This document shows positions 11,529 to 25,100 of a stretch of DNA of 64,000 nucleotides, in pieces. Position 1 is the first letter of the stretch. The number at the start of each line of letters is the position of its first letter. This DNA is from Anoplopoma fimbria (taxonomy: Eukaryota; Chordata; Actinopteri; Perciformes; Anoplopomatidae): NCBI RefSeq assembly GCF_027596085.1, contig NC_072469.1, positions 13,661,914 through 13,725,913 on the forward strand, read 5' to 3'. Below the pieces are notes generated by a model that saw nothing but the letters and a program-made list of their open reading frames with translations, had not been told where the DNA came from and searched no databases. A program made the translations under genes and the position numbers.

Positions 11529-13672
11529 TCAACTTTACTTATTGCTCTTTTTTTTTAAATAGAGCTTCAATTAATGGAACAATAAATAAGTGGATCGACA
11601 GCAAATTTAACGCCAGCAATTAAGACAATCAATGAATCCTTTTAGGAATAAACAACAAACATCAAACAATGTTTTAATGTTCATATTGGCATCTGACTAA
11701 TGTTTTAAGACAGACTTGAAAAATTGTCTTAAAATGTGATTTTGACACAGGCAGCTCCTTCATCACCTCAAGATCTGCTGGATCTGCTTAAAAACCTTAT
11801 TGTGTCCATTAAAGGTGATATTTATTGCGGCATATTAACACATTCTCAATGAATTTGGCACCAAAACATGTTGGGGCACAGTGAGCCTAGACTCTAGGAG
11901 CCTTTTGAAGTCATTTAGTTATTTTTTTGCGACACCTAGGTTTCGTAGTTTTAGGTGTAATCTACAATAGCATGCAAAATTAGCAAAAAATGGATCAAAG
12001 TCAGTATAAGAAATAAAACCAAATGTAGGCTCTGGATCCTGGTTAAACGTTCTGGCCTATACGCAGAGGTGAGCGTTTATTTGTGTCTACCATCCTAAGT
12101 TTTCTCAATTAGTTTCAGACATTAGGGAAAATCCGAGTGGTTTTGGGCCTACGTGTGTTTATTCTGTCTGAGACAGCCTTGCGGATTTGAAACCGGAGCC
12201 GACTCCACGCCGCTCCTCTGCAGTCCCTCCCACGACAGCGGTGGGCTCAGCACGTGCGTGACAGGCAGCAGAGAGTCGTTCATCCCCCCCTGTCATTTGG
12301 CTGCTTCCCAAATATACCTTGTAGCCTCTCATCTCTCGCCCCCCCCTTCCCTCCCCTTCTGCGTATCTGTCTTCCAAACACATTTGTGTGTCTCCCCCTC
12401 TCTCTCTCTCCATCCATCCCACAGCTATGATTTTGGCGTCAGGGTTGCACCCACTCCCTCCCTCCGGCCCGGGATCATGTTACCCTGCCATTACTCAGTC
12501 GTTCCCCCCGCGACGGTGCTCCATGTCAGGCGTAGCGGAGCCTGCCTGCCTCTCCGGAACCTCAGCTCAACCACAGACGCCCCTGGTCAGTGGAGCCGCT
12601 CCAGCTATGGCACCGACTCCCTGGAAAATGATGCACGGCAGCGGGGTTAGCTGCAGTTTTTAGAGCTGTATTTTCAATTTAAAGTGGGGTGAAGGAAACT
12701 CCCATACAGCAGGACAAACGGGTTAGAAATCTTCTTGTTGTCGTTTTACGCCCTTACACCCACGACCGAATGAGTCTTTACCGGCGGGGGCCGTCAGCTG
12801 CACAACAACAACAACAACAAGCCCATCCCGTTACGTGCACCATGCGTCACCAGTCGGCTGGTGATTTGTGGGCCCTCATCGTTTTATGGTTATGTAATGC
12901 CGGTTCCCCTTGACGAGTAAAACCTCTTGTTAAACCCCCCACGCTGCCCCATTCTCATAAAAGTGAGTGATGCAGGCTGTGGTGTTATCCCGTTGTGGTC
13001 TGCCTGTCGGCCTCCCTATACGGCACGTTTCACCGGACCGGATGGGGCTCCGTACAGGTGGCATGACACTGCAGATATTCCACTGACTTGGCTTTATTGC
13101 TTGATTAATGCACGCCGAGTGAAACTGCTAAATCTACGTGGGATCCTATAGGTCTAATTTACGAGAGTCTGTGAAGGCGTATACCCGCGTCTCTCCGCCC
13201 GTGCCCTTTCATAGAGTGTCAACTTTTATGGAGGCTACAGCATCCTCCTCCTATTAAGCCTGTCGTGCACTCTAGTGGAGCCATAACTCCACTCCCTGCT
13301 CCTCGCCAAGCTTTCGGCTCCTCGGTAATTTATTTAGGGTCCGACGTAGGTGTGTCCCGCTAGATGCACGGCTAACGCATCGCCGGCTGATCAGGTTAGG
13401 CTAATCCCCTCTAATTGAAAGGGATTGCTACGCTAAAGTGAAATTAGATTTTTATTTCATTGGAACTATTAGTAACATTTAGGCCAAGGGTAAGGCTATT
13501 TAAGGGTAAGGGAGGAAGACTGAGTCTACTAATATTAAGCTCACGTTCCCTGCCTTCTCCAGTATAAATCTGCAGTGTATTCTGGGTATAAAATGTGTAG
13601 CTGCCACCAAAATTTTTATATATGTATGTATGTATGGAAGTTCTGTTTCAGTTTTCACCATTCCAAGGATAG

Positions 13673-13675
<3 letters not shown>

Positions 13676-13743
<68 letters not shown>
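13676..13743. repeat. (TA)n microsatellite
   Basis: About 33 uninterrupted TA units, long enough to extrude cruciforms. It gives a spurious poly(Tyr-Ile) frame on the minus strand. Confidence 0.97.
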
Positions 13744-13747
<4 letters not shown>

Positions 13748-16161
13748 CTTCTACACTTCTAGTTAATTGTGGCCCATTTATTAGAGCACCTGAGCACTGA
13801 AACAAAAGCCTTGTGAATGCAGCGCGCTATCCAACACCAAGAAGTGTGGGTGTCAGAGGTCACCCAAAGTGTCACAGTTCCACAGCAGAGTCTCATTTAA
13901 TACCGGTATACTGTGCAACACTACCAAACACCAGAACATTATGTTACCCCTAAGTTGTGCCAGCCCCCTGTCTTCCAATGTGCCTTCAATACTTCTTCTT
14001 TCTTTTTCAGTTCCACAGTTTTATACAGCAACATTTGTTTTTGTTTATGGCTGCACCCTGACATGGTTTAGTTTTATGGCACTCAGAGTCATGTATAGAT
14101 CAATGTCTTACCTCCGGTGGTCCTGGCGGAACACAGTGCTTGAGTGGTAAATATATATTCCTAGCTTTCAGCTCGTTCTGCCGCCTTGTTTATGTGCCCA
14201 ACCCTTCAAGCAGCCATGCTAACTGGCCTTGGATTGCCATTTTCACACAGCAAAGGTGACCTGGCGGTGCATTAAGGCAGGTCTGCAGCTACACTCCAGA
14301 TCCAGTTGGACACGCTAAGCCCTCTACAGCTCACCAGAGACCTCTAAATTACTGCTTTTCACGAGCAGAAAAAAAGCACCTCGCATGTTTGAGGGGAGAT
14401 CTTTTTTCTCTGTTTTCTGTCTCAGCTGCAACTACAGTACACACGGACAGAAATGGTTTGAACATCAGATATCTTTGCTCTTGTAGAGTAAAATCTCTGT
14501 CACGTATACTCAAGTTTACGAGCCACACCGGTATTACTTCATATTTAAGCCTACTCAGGAAAAGTATTCGCACACTCTCCGAAAAGGTACGAAGCTGAAG
14601 ATACTTGAGAGGTTTAAGGTTAATACTAAACTGCTGTAATCCATTATTTGGTTGGTTTGAGAGCAGAGATAGCAATGGTTCAGCATGTACCTGTCAGTAC
14701 TAAATGATTGCTTATTTCCTGCCAGAGTAGGGGGGGGGGGGGTGAGGTGGAGTAATAGCAAGCAGCTGCCTGGACCTTACCTTTCCTTTCTGTCAGCCTG
14801 CTGTTCTCTCACGCTAGCCCGCACGCCAAAACACCTACTTGTGCTCAAGCTCTGCAGGTTCCCCGTTCTAGAAACCAACCGCCGTAGGTGTTGGTCTGCA
14901 AAAAGCTCGATCCACCTTGATGAGCGACAACTTCCTGCGAGGCCTTGTTGGAGTAAGCAGTACGAACAAAATGAAACGCGCCATTGTTCATCAGGTCGAG
15001 GTCACCTAATACCCAGTGCTTATGAGGATCCTTTCATTGTATTCTGGAGCTTTGCGATTAGCTAAACGCCCGATCGATCGGCCAGGTTGAGGCAGCCGGA
15101 TACAGGGAGCCATATTTATCACGCAGGAGCATGCAGGATGCTGCCCCTCTTTTCATTGGTAAAACGATAAAACGTAAATCTGTGAAATGTGTCCGTGTGA
15201 TATAAGTCTACAGTGGGAGGGTAGGGGGGCCTGATCCCGGTCCTCAGGCGGTAGAAATAAGAGAGCCGGAGCTCCATGGGGTTTGCTGACATTTGAGGAA
15301 AAATGAAGGAAAAAAAAAAAAAAAAAAAAAAGCCCACCTTCAGCAAAGTAAGACTTGCAAATCAGTGTCACAAGTGCAGGATTGTTGCTCTATAATGGGA
15401 GCGAGGATGTGAGGGCTTCCGAGGAGCCCCCCCTCAGCAACGCGGAGGGACCGTGGATAGGGCAAGGCTTCTCCCCGTGAATCACGGCTAATTAACGAAG
15501 TAATTAAGATCACAATCTCTGCTCGGAGGAGGACTCTAAATTGTCTATACATTCAAATAGGGCATCAAACGGAAATCCCTTCCATTCATGAAAGGGGGGT
15601 AAATTAAAGCGTTCAGACCTTCTCCTCCCTATTCTCCCCAACGCGTGTCACATAAGGGACATCTGTTGAAAAAGAGCAAGCCACTGTTACGGAGAGTTAA
15701 AGCCCTCGCTGCTCCATCAGAAGCACTGTTCATAATGCATTCGCTATACATATTTCAGCCTGAGAGAATTCATTTCAATAAATAATGTCACTCCAAGGAC
15801 ACGCTTCGATCTTTTCCACGGCGGCCGCGCTGACTGTAAGCCACACCGTATTGTTATCTCCTTCCTCTTGTGGCAAACGATAGATTAACAAACAGTTTAT
15901 AAACAGGGTGTCGAGCATGTCCCCCGTTTTATCATCAACGCACACTGCCAGAATAACCTCCCTGATGGATGTATTTTCCAGTTTTTTTCTGCTGCGGGGA
16001 TATCTATGGGTATGGCCATAATGTTGCGGCTTACTGGGAATTTCATATAGTGGGCGCATGGTGGATGCGATTTATGGCCTGGATTTAGTCCAGCGGGTAG
16101 CTTTTCTTTTCTGGAAGGCAATATTTAGGTGGTGCTGTCTTTACTGTACTGGCTTTTTTTT

Positions 16162-16435
16162 ACATTACATTACATTACAGTCATTTAGCAGACGCTTTTA
16201 TCCAAAGCGACTTACAGTCAGTAGTATATTACATATCATTCACACACTGATGACAGGCTACCATGCAAGGTGCCACCATCAGACTCTAACTAACATTCAT
16301 GCAACATCCAGTCCTTCGGGAGCAACTTGGGGTTAAGTGTCTTGCCCAAGGACACATTGACTGCTGAAGCCGGGTATCGAACCACCGACCTTCTGATTGG
16401 AGAACTACCTTGCTCTCCACTACGCCACAGCCGCC
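16162..16435 (-). mobile_element. tRNA-derived SINE (V-SINE/L2-tail type)
   Basis: Read on the minus strand, the element begins GGCGGCTGTGGCGTAGTGG, an A-box-like tRNA head. A B-box-like GGTTCGATACC follows about 45 bases later, then a body with CCTTGGGCAAGACACTTAACC. The tail, GTAAGTCGCTTTGGATAAAA followed by GCGTCTGCTAAATGACTG, is widespread in fish SINEs and L2-like LINEs. It ends in (TGTAA)n, the expected simple-repeat 3' terminus. Length is about 274 bp, so this is a near-complete copy. Target-site duplications are not clear. The family name is by recall. Confidence 0.8.
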
Positions 16436-16639
16436 CCTTTTCCCCTTAGCTGCTCCTTGAGCAGATTGCTTCGTTGGACTTTGGGGAAGTGCTGCAATGC
16501 TCTCTCATGTCATGTTTACAGTCAGTGTTTGATTTCCACAAAGATACAGTACTAAAGCCACTTTTTTAAAGCCACTTTAAAAAAGGGACAATCAACTGTT
16601 TGTTGATCAGTGAGTCAATCCATTACTCTGGAGCAGTGT

Positions 16640-16905
16640 TGCTGCTGTTGACGACCATTGGATCGATTTACCTTGACATTCATGGAACCAAGAGGATGAA
16701 TCCTAATGAACCCCTGACCTTTCCTTTAATGCCACCAGCAGGTTAAAGGTTTCAGTCATTGAGTGAAAACATGTTCACCATTCACAAAATCAGATATTCA
16801 TGGTTCCTGAGGATGAACCCAAAAACATAATCCTAATATCTCGACAACTATTGGATGGATTGCCGTAATATGTTGTACGTATACTGATGATCCCATAAGG
16901 ATTAA
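16640..16905 (+). repeat. Dispersed repeat family A, fragment 1
   Basis: It contains GAGGATGAATCCTAATGA, CCCCTGACCTTTCCTTTAATG with GCCACCAGCAGGT, and ATCTCGACAACTATTGGATG with GATTGCCGTAATAT. These are hallmark blocks of a common percomorph repeat, also present at 41070-41345, 42270-42460 and 58890-59290. It has no coding potential. The family name is not known to me. Confidence 0.6.
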
Positions 16906-19900
16906 TTGTTTGCAAACACAACACTCCTCCCCGGCCCAATGAGTTTGTCCGTTTTGTTGCTCACCTTTTATATGTTATTTTTTCCGTCTGCAATTTTCGT
17001 AGCTTTCTCTTGGATTTCTCGAGGTTCACACCAATATGCCTAATATAAGAATTCACAAATTATTTCTTTTCACTTTAGACTAGGCATGTTTTAGGGAAAC
17101 CATGCACAGGACACCATACTAGGCCTTTAAACACTGCAGTGCTTTTTTTTCCGCATGTGCAATATATTTTTACAAGCAGTTTCTTCTTAATGAACACAAA
17201 GTGTTGATATTTCACAGATCCGACCCTTCCGTTCTTGCCTTTCTCGAATGAAAGCTCTAGGCATATGTATATGATGGCCTTTAATTTGGGAAAAAAACAA
17301 GCAATCTGACAATGTTTTTTTTTTTTATATAGTAACCTGGGTGCTGTAAATATGTGTTTACATGCATCATGTCAGTTATCAGAAGTCTGGCCAACCCCTT
17401 ATATGTAACCATGGAGTGCAGAAATGGGCCTCTTACAGTGGGACTCTGCTCAGGGTACAAAGCAAACCCCTGTTTCCTGAGCTGTCTTTTGCAATTTGTG
17501 CTGAGCTCAGTGCAGCGCCGGAACATTTCCACTTATGTTTCACCTCGGTCCATACGCTCTGTCGGAAGACACACCAGGTCGAGACAGTGATGGGGAAATT
17601 CAAGCGGAGTCTATGTTGAGTTAAGAGGCCACTACCTTCTTTTTTCAGTGCTTTTCTTGTATCACATTTGAGCCCTGGGTCTTCACACATCACCTTTCTG
17701 AGTGATGATGTAGGTTGAGATCAGGCTCACAAAGCCAAAAATTGTTACACTCAAGGGAAGTGAAACTGTTTCTTTTCAGGTTCTTAAAAAAAAAGTCTTG
17801 CTAAATCAAGCATTTGCAAAAAATGTAGTGTACCTATGAATTCCAACAGACTGCCTTTCAGGTTGCAGCCGAAATTCGTCACATAACCCAAATCACTTCC
17901 TCTTCTCTTTCCTCTCAGTCAGGAAGGGGTTACTCTCCACGTTTCCTGTCCAATTCCCAGAGCTCCGGCTACGTTGTGATTACTTTCTTGATGTTAAACA
18001 TTCCCAGGCTCCTATAACCTTCTAGCTTGCCTCCGCCGTCCAAGAGCCGTCCCAGGTGAACGAGTGGGCGAACCTCCTGTTTTTAAGGATAAAATCGCTT
18101 CAGTTTTTTTTTTTTTCTTCTTTTTTTTTTCTCACACGGGGTGGGAGATACGGGGACTGGAGGGGCAGGGGGACGTGGGATGGGAATGCATTTTTTCTTT
18201 GCATTCCGTTCGGTTGGTGTAAGGCTGTGGGAAAGCATGTTTTCCCAACTATGGTTCATTGAAACAGTTTTTCCCGTGAAGTAAGGTCGTGTTCGAGCTG
18301 AAGGTTTGATTGTGAATAAGCAAGGCCCAGCATGTAGACCCATTTAAAGTGTGAGGGAATAAATAAATAGGAGTCAGACAACTTTATGGACATGCTTCTC
18401 TCTCTGGATGTCGAGGTTAACACGTGCTTCCCTTTCAGACGTCACCCCTTTTAGTAATATTTTCTTCCACAACTCCTTCCCACTCACTTCCTTCCCCCTG
18501 AGACAACTGATCGACGGCTGAGTTATGTTATCTCGCCCTGAGTCAGCGGGGCCTTCGCATCAGTCATGAAACAAACGGGATCCAGATTGATCGAACACGC
18601 CTGCGTGGAGGCTGCGGTGTGGATGTGACCCAGGAGCAGAGCTGGGCCAAGCCGGACTATATTTAGCCCCGGCGTTGCTCAGGCTAATTGCCCTCCCAGG
18701 CCTAATCATTTCCAGGCTCTGCAGCTCACAAACGACTGGAGGGGAGGCCAAACACCCACTAACCTCATGTTAAAGAGACGCAGGCATCAATGGGGCTGTC
18801 AGAGCTCTCCGCAGACAAGACAAATTAGCACAATATCCTTTCTCCTCGTATGCTATTAGATGTTCTGTAAGAATATCGGATCGGCGAGCTCAGTGTTGCT
18901 GTCTGGCGTAGTGTATAGAATATGTTTTCCTGTTACTGTATCAGTAATTTGAAGAGTCTTGGCAGCATCCTCCACAGGCGACACTGGGAGGCTGTCTTCA
19001 GGTTATCCCTGCTTTTCAGGCCTGCATCTGAATGATAAATCCCTCGGCTGCTGCCTCCTACAGCTAGCTTAGCTCCTCCATGTGGGCCTTGTCCGGGCTG
19101 AAAAGAGAAATGCACCAGTGCCTTTAGAAACTTGCATTAGCTGTGGAGTTTACTTTTTACTATTTTGTTCTCGCCACCGACCCAGCCCCCATTTTTCCAC
19201 AAGTTCCTGTTCGTGTTGAGTTGCCCCGTTTCCTGTGTGGTTCCTGTCCCCGAGACTTTCCCAGGTTATACAGCGGGCACATGAAGGCCCGGGGTCAGGG
19301 GGGTGAGGGCTTTGTGGTGAGGGGATGGTAGGGTGAACAGGTCGCCTCTCTGCCTGGAAATCAGTCCGAAACTTCCTTCCTGGTTTGGTTCCCAAAGGCA
19401 TGCTGGGAAACTGTTTTCATTCCCAAACGGTAGTGAGACCAGGTGGACTACAAAATTGTGAAAATGATAATGTTAATGAATTGTCCATTACTGGAAGGGA
19501 GCACATCTGACAAAAAAGAAAAGCCATCAGATTGGACTTTCCCTGGATGACAATGCCCCCAACCATTAGAATTTGGTAGAGGAGTCTCTGCTGCTGCTGT
19601 CTCCACCTGTGTGATCTGTCCTTAAAGCCAGACAGTGTGTTGCCATCTATATCATTTAGCACTTAAGTCCCTCACATTTGGATACAGCGTGGAACTTGTC
19701 ACAGAGATGTAGTGGTGATGATTGTCTGGCTAGGATTATCTGGATGCATGTGATTGTTTGGTTCTTTAGGCTACTTTGACAGCAAACACAAACCACATAC
19801 TGACTAATATACATAAAGGCAATTCACAAAGAATAACAACAGTGCTATTTGTTTGTCTAATTGTAAAGTCAATTGATTTGTTAGTTCTCAAATTTTTTAA

Positions 19901-22075
19901 ATTAGTGCTTTGTTTTAAGTAAGAGCTAGAATTGTCACCAGCCTTGGTGGTATGAGGACAGCTCGCTATCATTTTCAAGCCGTTGTGTCGTTGAATAGTC
20001 CCTAATTAGGTTCAGCGTAGAAGAGCTATCGTGAAGGTTGAAATCCTTAAAACATTTGCCCCCATACCTTGCAGGCCGTAGGCTGCTCAGACAAAAAGGT
20101 GAGCTGAGAGCCAGAGGCAGAAGGAGAGGGAGAGAAAGAACAAGTGAACTGTGTTTGTCAGCTTTTTAAACCCCTGAAATTGATTCTTCTTCTGCGCTCT
20201 TTATTCTAATGACACGCTAATCCCCCTCTCCCCTCTCCCTCTGTTATAAATAGAGCCTCTTATTTTCCCAGCTCCGCCGTGCACTGCTTTTGAAAATTAG
20301 CACTCGTGATGAGTCTGCGCTCTCAGCAATCAATTTGCCACGCTAAGTCCCTCCAAAAAGGTTACCTGTGGCAACTGAGCCCCGGTCACGTAGCTTTGAA
20401 TTTCGCCCTCTCCTGCCAATTATCATTCAGTTAGTTGAATAAATGGCCCTGTCTGGAGAATCAGCTGAATGAAATGTCAAAATATTGATGTTGAATACTT
20501 CGGTTGTTTCAGGGTGTTTTCATGGGGAGAGGAGGCTGATTGGTGCAGGTGGTGCACAGGGATAAAGGAGGCGTGTCAGCCCCCGGGGCTACTTTTAACG
20601 ATATTAGTAGAGATCTGCTTATTTATGAGGACCTAAGTTATTAATGCTCAGCACCGGCTATCCGTCACAACAACTAGGCTGGCTCATTGTAGCCCGCAAC
20701 AGTCACAGAGCGGAGTAGTGCTGCTACCAGAGTATGTGATAATCACACTCTTTGTTCATTCACTACTGTAATATTCATTCGGATCATAACGCAGGATTAT
20801 TACGCCGGCGATTAGCCTGCCAGTTCTCCTTTTTGACCAAGTGCCTGCTGTTTTTGGGTGTAGCAGTTCCCTCTGATTTCACCTCCCACTTGCCTCATCT
20901 TCTGAAATGTTCAGTATGCTTGAAACGATCAAGTTTGTAAAATGCGTCTAAAGGCAAACGTTTTTTTGTAGCTGTTCAAAATGTCCGAAGTTCAATCTGC
21001 TGCACAAAAGACTGCCGTCAAACGGAATGTATCAAGCTGCCTCCCAAATCTCTCTCCAGGAGCTCTTGGGATTGTCTTTGTAGTCTCGCATCAATGAATT
21101 ATAGAAAAGTGAGATAAAGGTGATAGTATACTCCAACTGAAATGCTTGTCAGATGGCACCCTCCACCTTTACGGAGTCAAAATGAGGTGGGAAACTAACA
21201 ATCAGACTCACATTTTACACTTGACGGGACGGCTGTTACCCCTCACGTGGTCAAAGAAACGTCCTATGAACCAGCTCTTTTGGAGTACACCTGTATGCCG
21301 TCTCTTCTTGAAGAAGACATTGACGGTGTTGCACTCGGTTGTGCAGAGAGCAACTGACCCCAATGCAATGCCATCAGGCAACAGCGCTGTTTTGGCCAAT
21401 CAAGTTTGTTTCTTAATTATTATTTTTTTATAGTTGGACTGTCCCAACTGTGTGAGACCTCACATGTTATTACCAGCAAGGACTTGCAATGACATACCTA
21501 TGAAATATTGCCATGAACTCTCTCTTTAAAGATTGTACATGCTGGATGTTTCCTGAATTTCTGAAATATGCCATATTAAATCCAGGAAAAACATCAAATA
21601 TGAATATCTGGGCCTCTTGTTATGAAGAGCGAGATCCCTTTTGCAGAAATACAAGAATGCACTCACAACACGTTCTGCACATTAATCAAATTACATTATG
21701 TATTTCAGCTATTTTTATACATTTTGTAGTCGCAGCCCAACTGGAGGCTGTTTACCCCTTCAGCACGTTCTGAGAAGACAAACAACATTAAGAATCCAGA
21801 AGGAAATCACAGTTTTAGGTCATGGTAGTGGTTCAACCCTGTGTTGAAAAGTCATGAGAAAGTCGGGGAATTTATAACATCAAAGCTGCAGTAGGTGAAA
21901 GAGATTGAGAAGATATAAATGTTTTTTTTTAGATCCCACCTTATTTAATTTGCGGGTAATTATTTGCTCATATGGCTTTGGTCATGACATTCGACAGAAG
22001 TTCCCTCTTTTGATGACTGCGAAGCCCCGGTGATAATGACTTCATTTTGTACCACAAAATACATCCATGGAATTG
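16906..22075. other. Candidate intron, noncoding, few repeats
   Basis: No supported exon. A pyrimidine-rich T tract lies at 18104-18131. The segments 18500-18900 and 20180-20720 lack obvious repeats and contain several homeodomain-type cores (GCTAATC, AATTAGC, CCAATTATC). They look like possible conserved noncoding elements, which only alignment could confirm. Confidence 0.45.
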
Positions 22076-22080
22076 GAGCG

Positions 22081-22098
22081 AACACACACACACACACA

Positions 22099-22180
<82 letters not shown>
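22081..22180. repeat. (CA)n microsatellite
   Basis: A CA run of about 50 units with one TA interruption near 22105. Confidence 0.97.
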
Positions 22181-22181
<1 letters not shown>

Positions 22182-25100
22182 CTTTATGTTGTGTTTGTGC
22201 TACTGTTGGTGGCTGGGCAGGTCTGCGGTGTGTCTGGCAGGCTGCTGGGTCTCTGGGTTGCTCTGATAGCGCTTGTTCCTTTGAGGGCCCCAACATGCTG
22301 TGGATAACGACACCAGCCTCGTCCAGGGTCTGATCTCAGGCCAGAAACACCGTCCAACGTCTCGGCTGCCAGGACCTGGGCAGAATAAAGATACACCGGC
22401 GGTTGATTGGTTGAGCACATCATCAGACATGTAACACAGGTTTGATGGCTGATAGCAGCGGCCCTCCCTGCTCCAGCTCTTCGCTGGCACACAGCGATCC
22501 CTCGATGAGCTCCTCTGAGGACGAGCCCACCCCTCTTGTCTCCCTCGTCTTCCCTTGATCTGCCTCAACCGGCTCCCCCCCCGTCAGTTCCCCTCTGTTC
22601 TTTCTGTGCTTCTCTCCCCCCCCCCAACTCAAAAACGTCTTTCTTCTTCGCCTTCTCCCCTCCCAGTTCCTCGTCAGATCCACAGGGCCAGATTTTTATC
22701 GCTTTTCTGCAAGTCCTGCGAGGGGAACCTTGAGGGTCTCAGTGGGATCAATTTAAAAGGGAAGCGCTTGTCTCTCCTCCTCTCCTTGGCCCTCTCGGCT
22801 GATTGGGTCCGCTCGCCAGGAACTTGCAGGCTTTTGATCTCAACCGCCCCCACCCACCCTCTGCGTGAAGTTTCTGTCGGAGCTTGGCTCTAAAAAAAAA
22901 AAAAAAAAGAAAAGAAAAAAAAAAAGAAGAAGAAAAATCCTGTTCCACTTTCTGAGAAATGTGGGCCCCATCCCCTTTCTCTGCACCTGCGAGAGAGCGA
23001 GTGAAAGTTTTGTAAACCCACTGGGTGGTACTAACAACCTATGGCGTGATTGACTTCTCTTTGAAGATGTGAGAGCGATCCGTCTCTTCAGGTGGAGGTA
23101 CGCTGAAGAGGACTCGTGGTCCTCGGGCAGCTCACTTGAACAACCCGGTGAGAAGTTGCTGGGAGGTGCGATGCATAATTCACACAGAGTGGGGAACTGC
23201 TCTGTGTTACAAAGAGTAGAAAGGTACGAGGTGGTGCCTGGGAGCGCTCCCATGCTGAGCCTTAGTTGAAGTCGCGCCCTCTTTTGTACGACATGAAGGA
23301 ACAGTGACCCCGCAGCAAGAGGGACTACATTAGACTACAATAACCAACCAGGGAGTGCTCTATTGAGGCTTTTATGTTTCTGTTGGAAACCTAGAGCGCT
23401 GTTAAAGGGTAACACAGGTTTATTACATTACTTATTATAGACTTATTTTACTATTTTTGGCTGTCATTCCAATCGGTAATGGCATTGTACTTCGCAAAGT
23501 AATTGCCGATATCCGCTGAAAATGATGTCACAGCAGTTTCACGCGGCGTTGCTACGACGTTCAGCCGAGAATTCAACCCGCACTGATGGTGGAGATACAC
23601 CAAATCCGGCCAACAAATGGAAAGAAGTGAAGAAACCCAAAACGGTCCGGTTTGCTCAAACAGATGGCTTTGGTTTTGGTTTTGGCTCGACTGTTTTTCA
23701 ACATGGCGGGTGACAAAATGTCCCATTTTAAAGCTAACAGCACACTAAAATATGTTTCTAATTTTTGATAAGCACTGCCTTGTTTGATTGTTTGGTCTGA
23801 GTTTCGTGAATCTGCCTCCTTGCCATGGATGGACTTAATTTGCATAAATTAGGGACAAGGAGGTATTATTATCTGTGAACTCATATCTTGTATTCATGGA
23901 TTCCTGTATTGCCTTTGTACAAGCCCTGTAAAGAGACAAGTCAAGTATTAAATGTATTATAAAGAAACAGAGGTTGAATATCCTGTAAACATTTTGATTT
24001 GGCTGAAAAATATTTTCTCAGAGATTCTTTTTTTTAGACTACCTGTTTCTAAAGCATCTAAAAGTGAATTGGCCTTCTTTGTATAACCCCGAGACATGTA
24101 AATAGTATTTTATCAGTGAACTATTTGCGACCACTTGCCACTAACACGTCGGTTGTAATTACGTCATACACGCCTCACACTGGTAGCAACGTCTGCAGCA
24201 AGTGAAATTTACTCAGTGTATGATTATGTGACTCCTTTATGCAATAGAAAAGTTTTCTGAGGAATGGGCAGTAGAAACACAGGAGCCAGGCCCCTCCTCC
24301 TCTGTCTCCTCTGTCTCCAGCAAGGTCACTGCAGGTCAAACGGGAGTTTTTCTTGTCCTACCTCACTGACCTCTCGTCTCCTGGGAAAACTCCAGTCACG
24401 ACTCAGGATTAAAATTCTTGGTGATTTTAGCCAAACCTGGCCACAGGGTTTTTTTGCGCTTTTGTTTTTTCAGGCGGCGTCAAAAAGAACATCACCTTAT
24501 CTCTGGCCAGCTGGAAGGAATAAGCAACCTTTTTCTCCGCTGCAGAGGCCGCTCAGAGAGGAACCTGAAAGTTTGAGGTGGTTCGCTTACGAGCGCCTCT
24601 CTCGCCGTTAAGCAAAGCACCCCTCATTTTCAAGGCTCCTGGGTCCCTCGGTGATGACATCACCGGTGTAGTTGTGCACTAATTGAGGTTTAATGCTAGA
24701 GTAGAGAGAGCAGGGCTGTAATTTTCCCGCCCCGGCCTGGAATAGAGACGACTGCTTTTCATGTGGTCCGGGTCTAATTTAGGTTGCAGTGCTGCAGCTG
24801 TGGGACACCTCGCACTTTTCTGCTTCTCATTCTGCCTAGAGATACACAAAAATATATATTTATGAGAAAAGCAGCTTGTTTTTAAAGTGATGTAAAGGAT
24901 AGGCCCAGACTTAGACATACAGTAGTAGTGATAGTCAATAAACTGTTGCTAAGACATTAGACGACTTTTCGTCCAACAGAACACCGACATGGAAATTGGT
25001 CTTTAAAAAGTAAAAAAATTTCCGTTGCCTTTCGCAAAACCACCGACACACTTAAGTGAGCCAAGAAATGAATCCATCCCCACCACCTCTGCCTAAAAAC

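Larger units (their letters stand above)
9383..16160. other. Candidate intron, noncoding
   Basis: No supported exon. The stretch holds the microsatellites listed separately, T and A homopolymers at 10072-10093 and 15309-15331, a G run near 14730, and a SINE-like scrap at 11045-11130. The open frame at 12153-12650 lies in pyrimidine-rich sequence and shows no domain. The stretch 15480-16060 is free of obvious repeats and contains homeodomain-type TAATTA cores. Confidence 0.5.

Noticed and set aside
12153..12663. A 165-residue open frame with overlapping frames on both strands
   Set aside because: The sequence is pyrimidine-rich and low complexity, with no domain, no splice context and no conserved-looking peptide.
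16370..16435. tRNA gene on the minus strand
   Set aside because: A- and B-box-like words are present, but no cloverleaf could be drawn with confidence, and the SINE body and tail follow directly.
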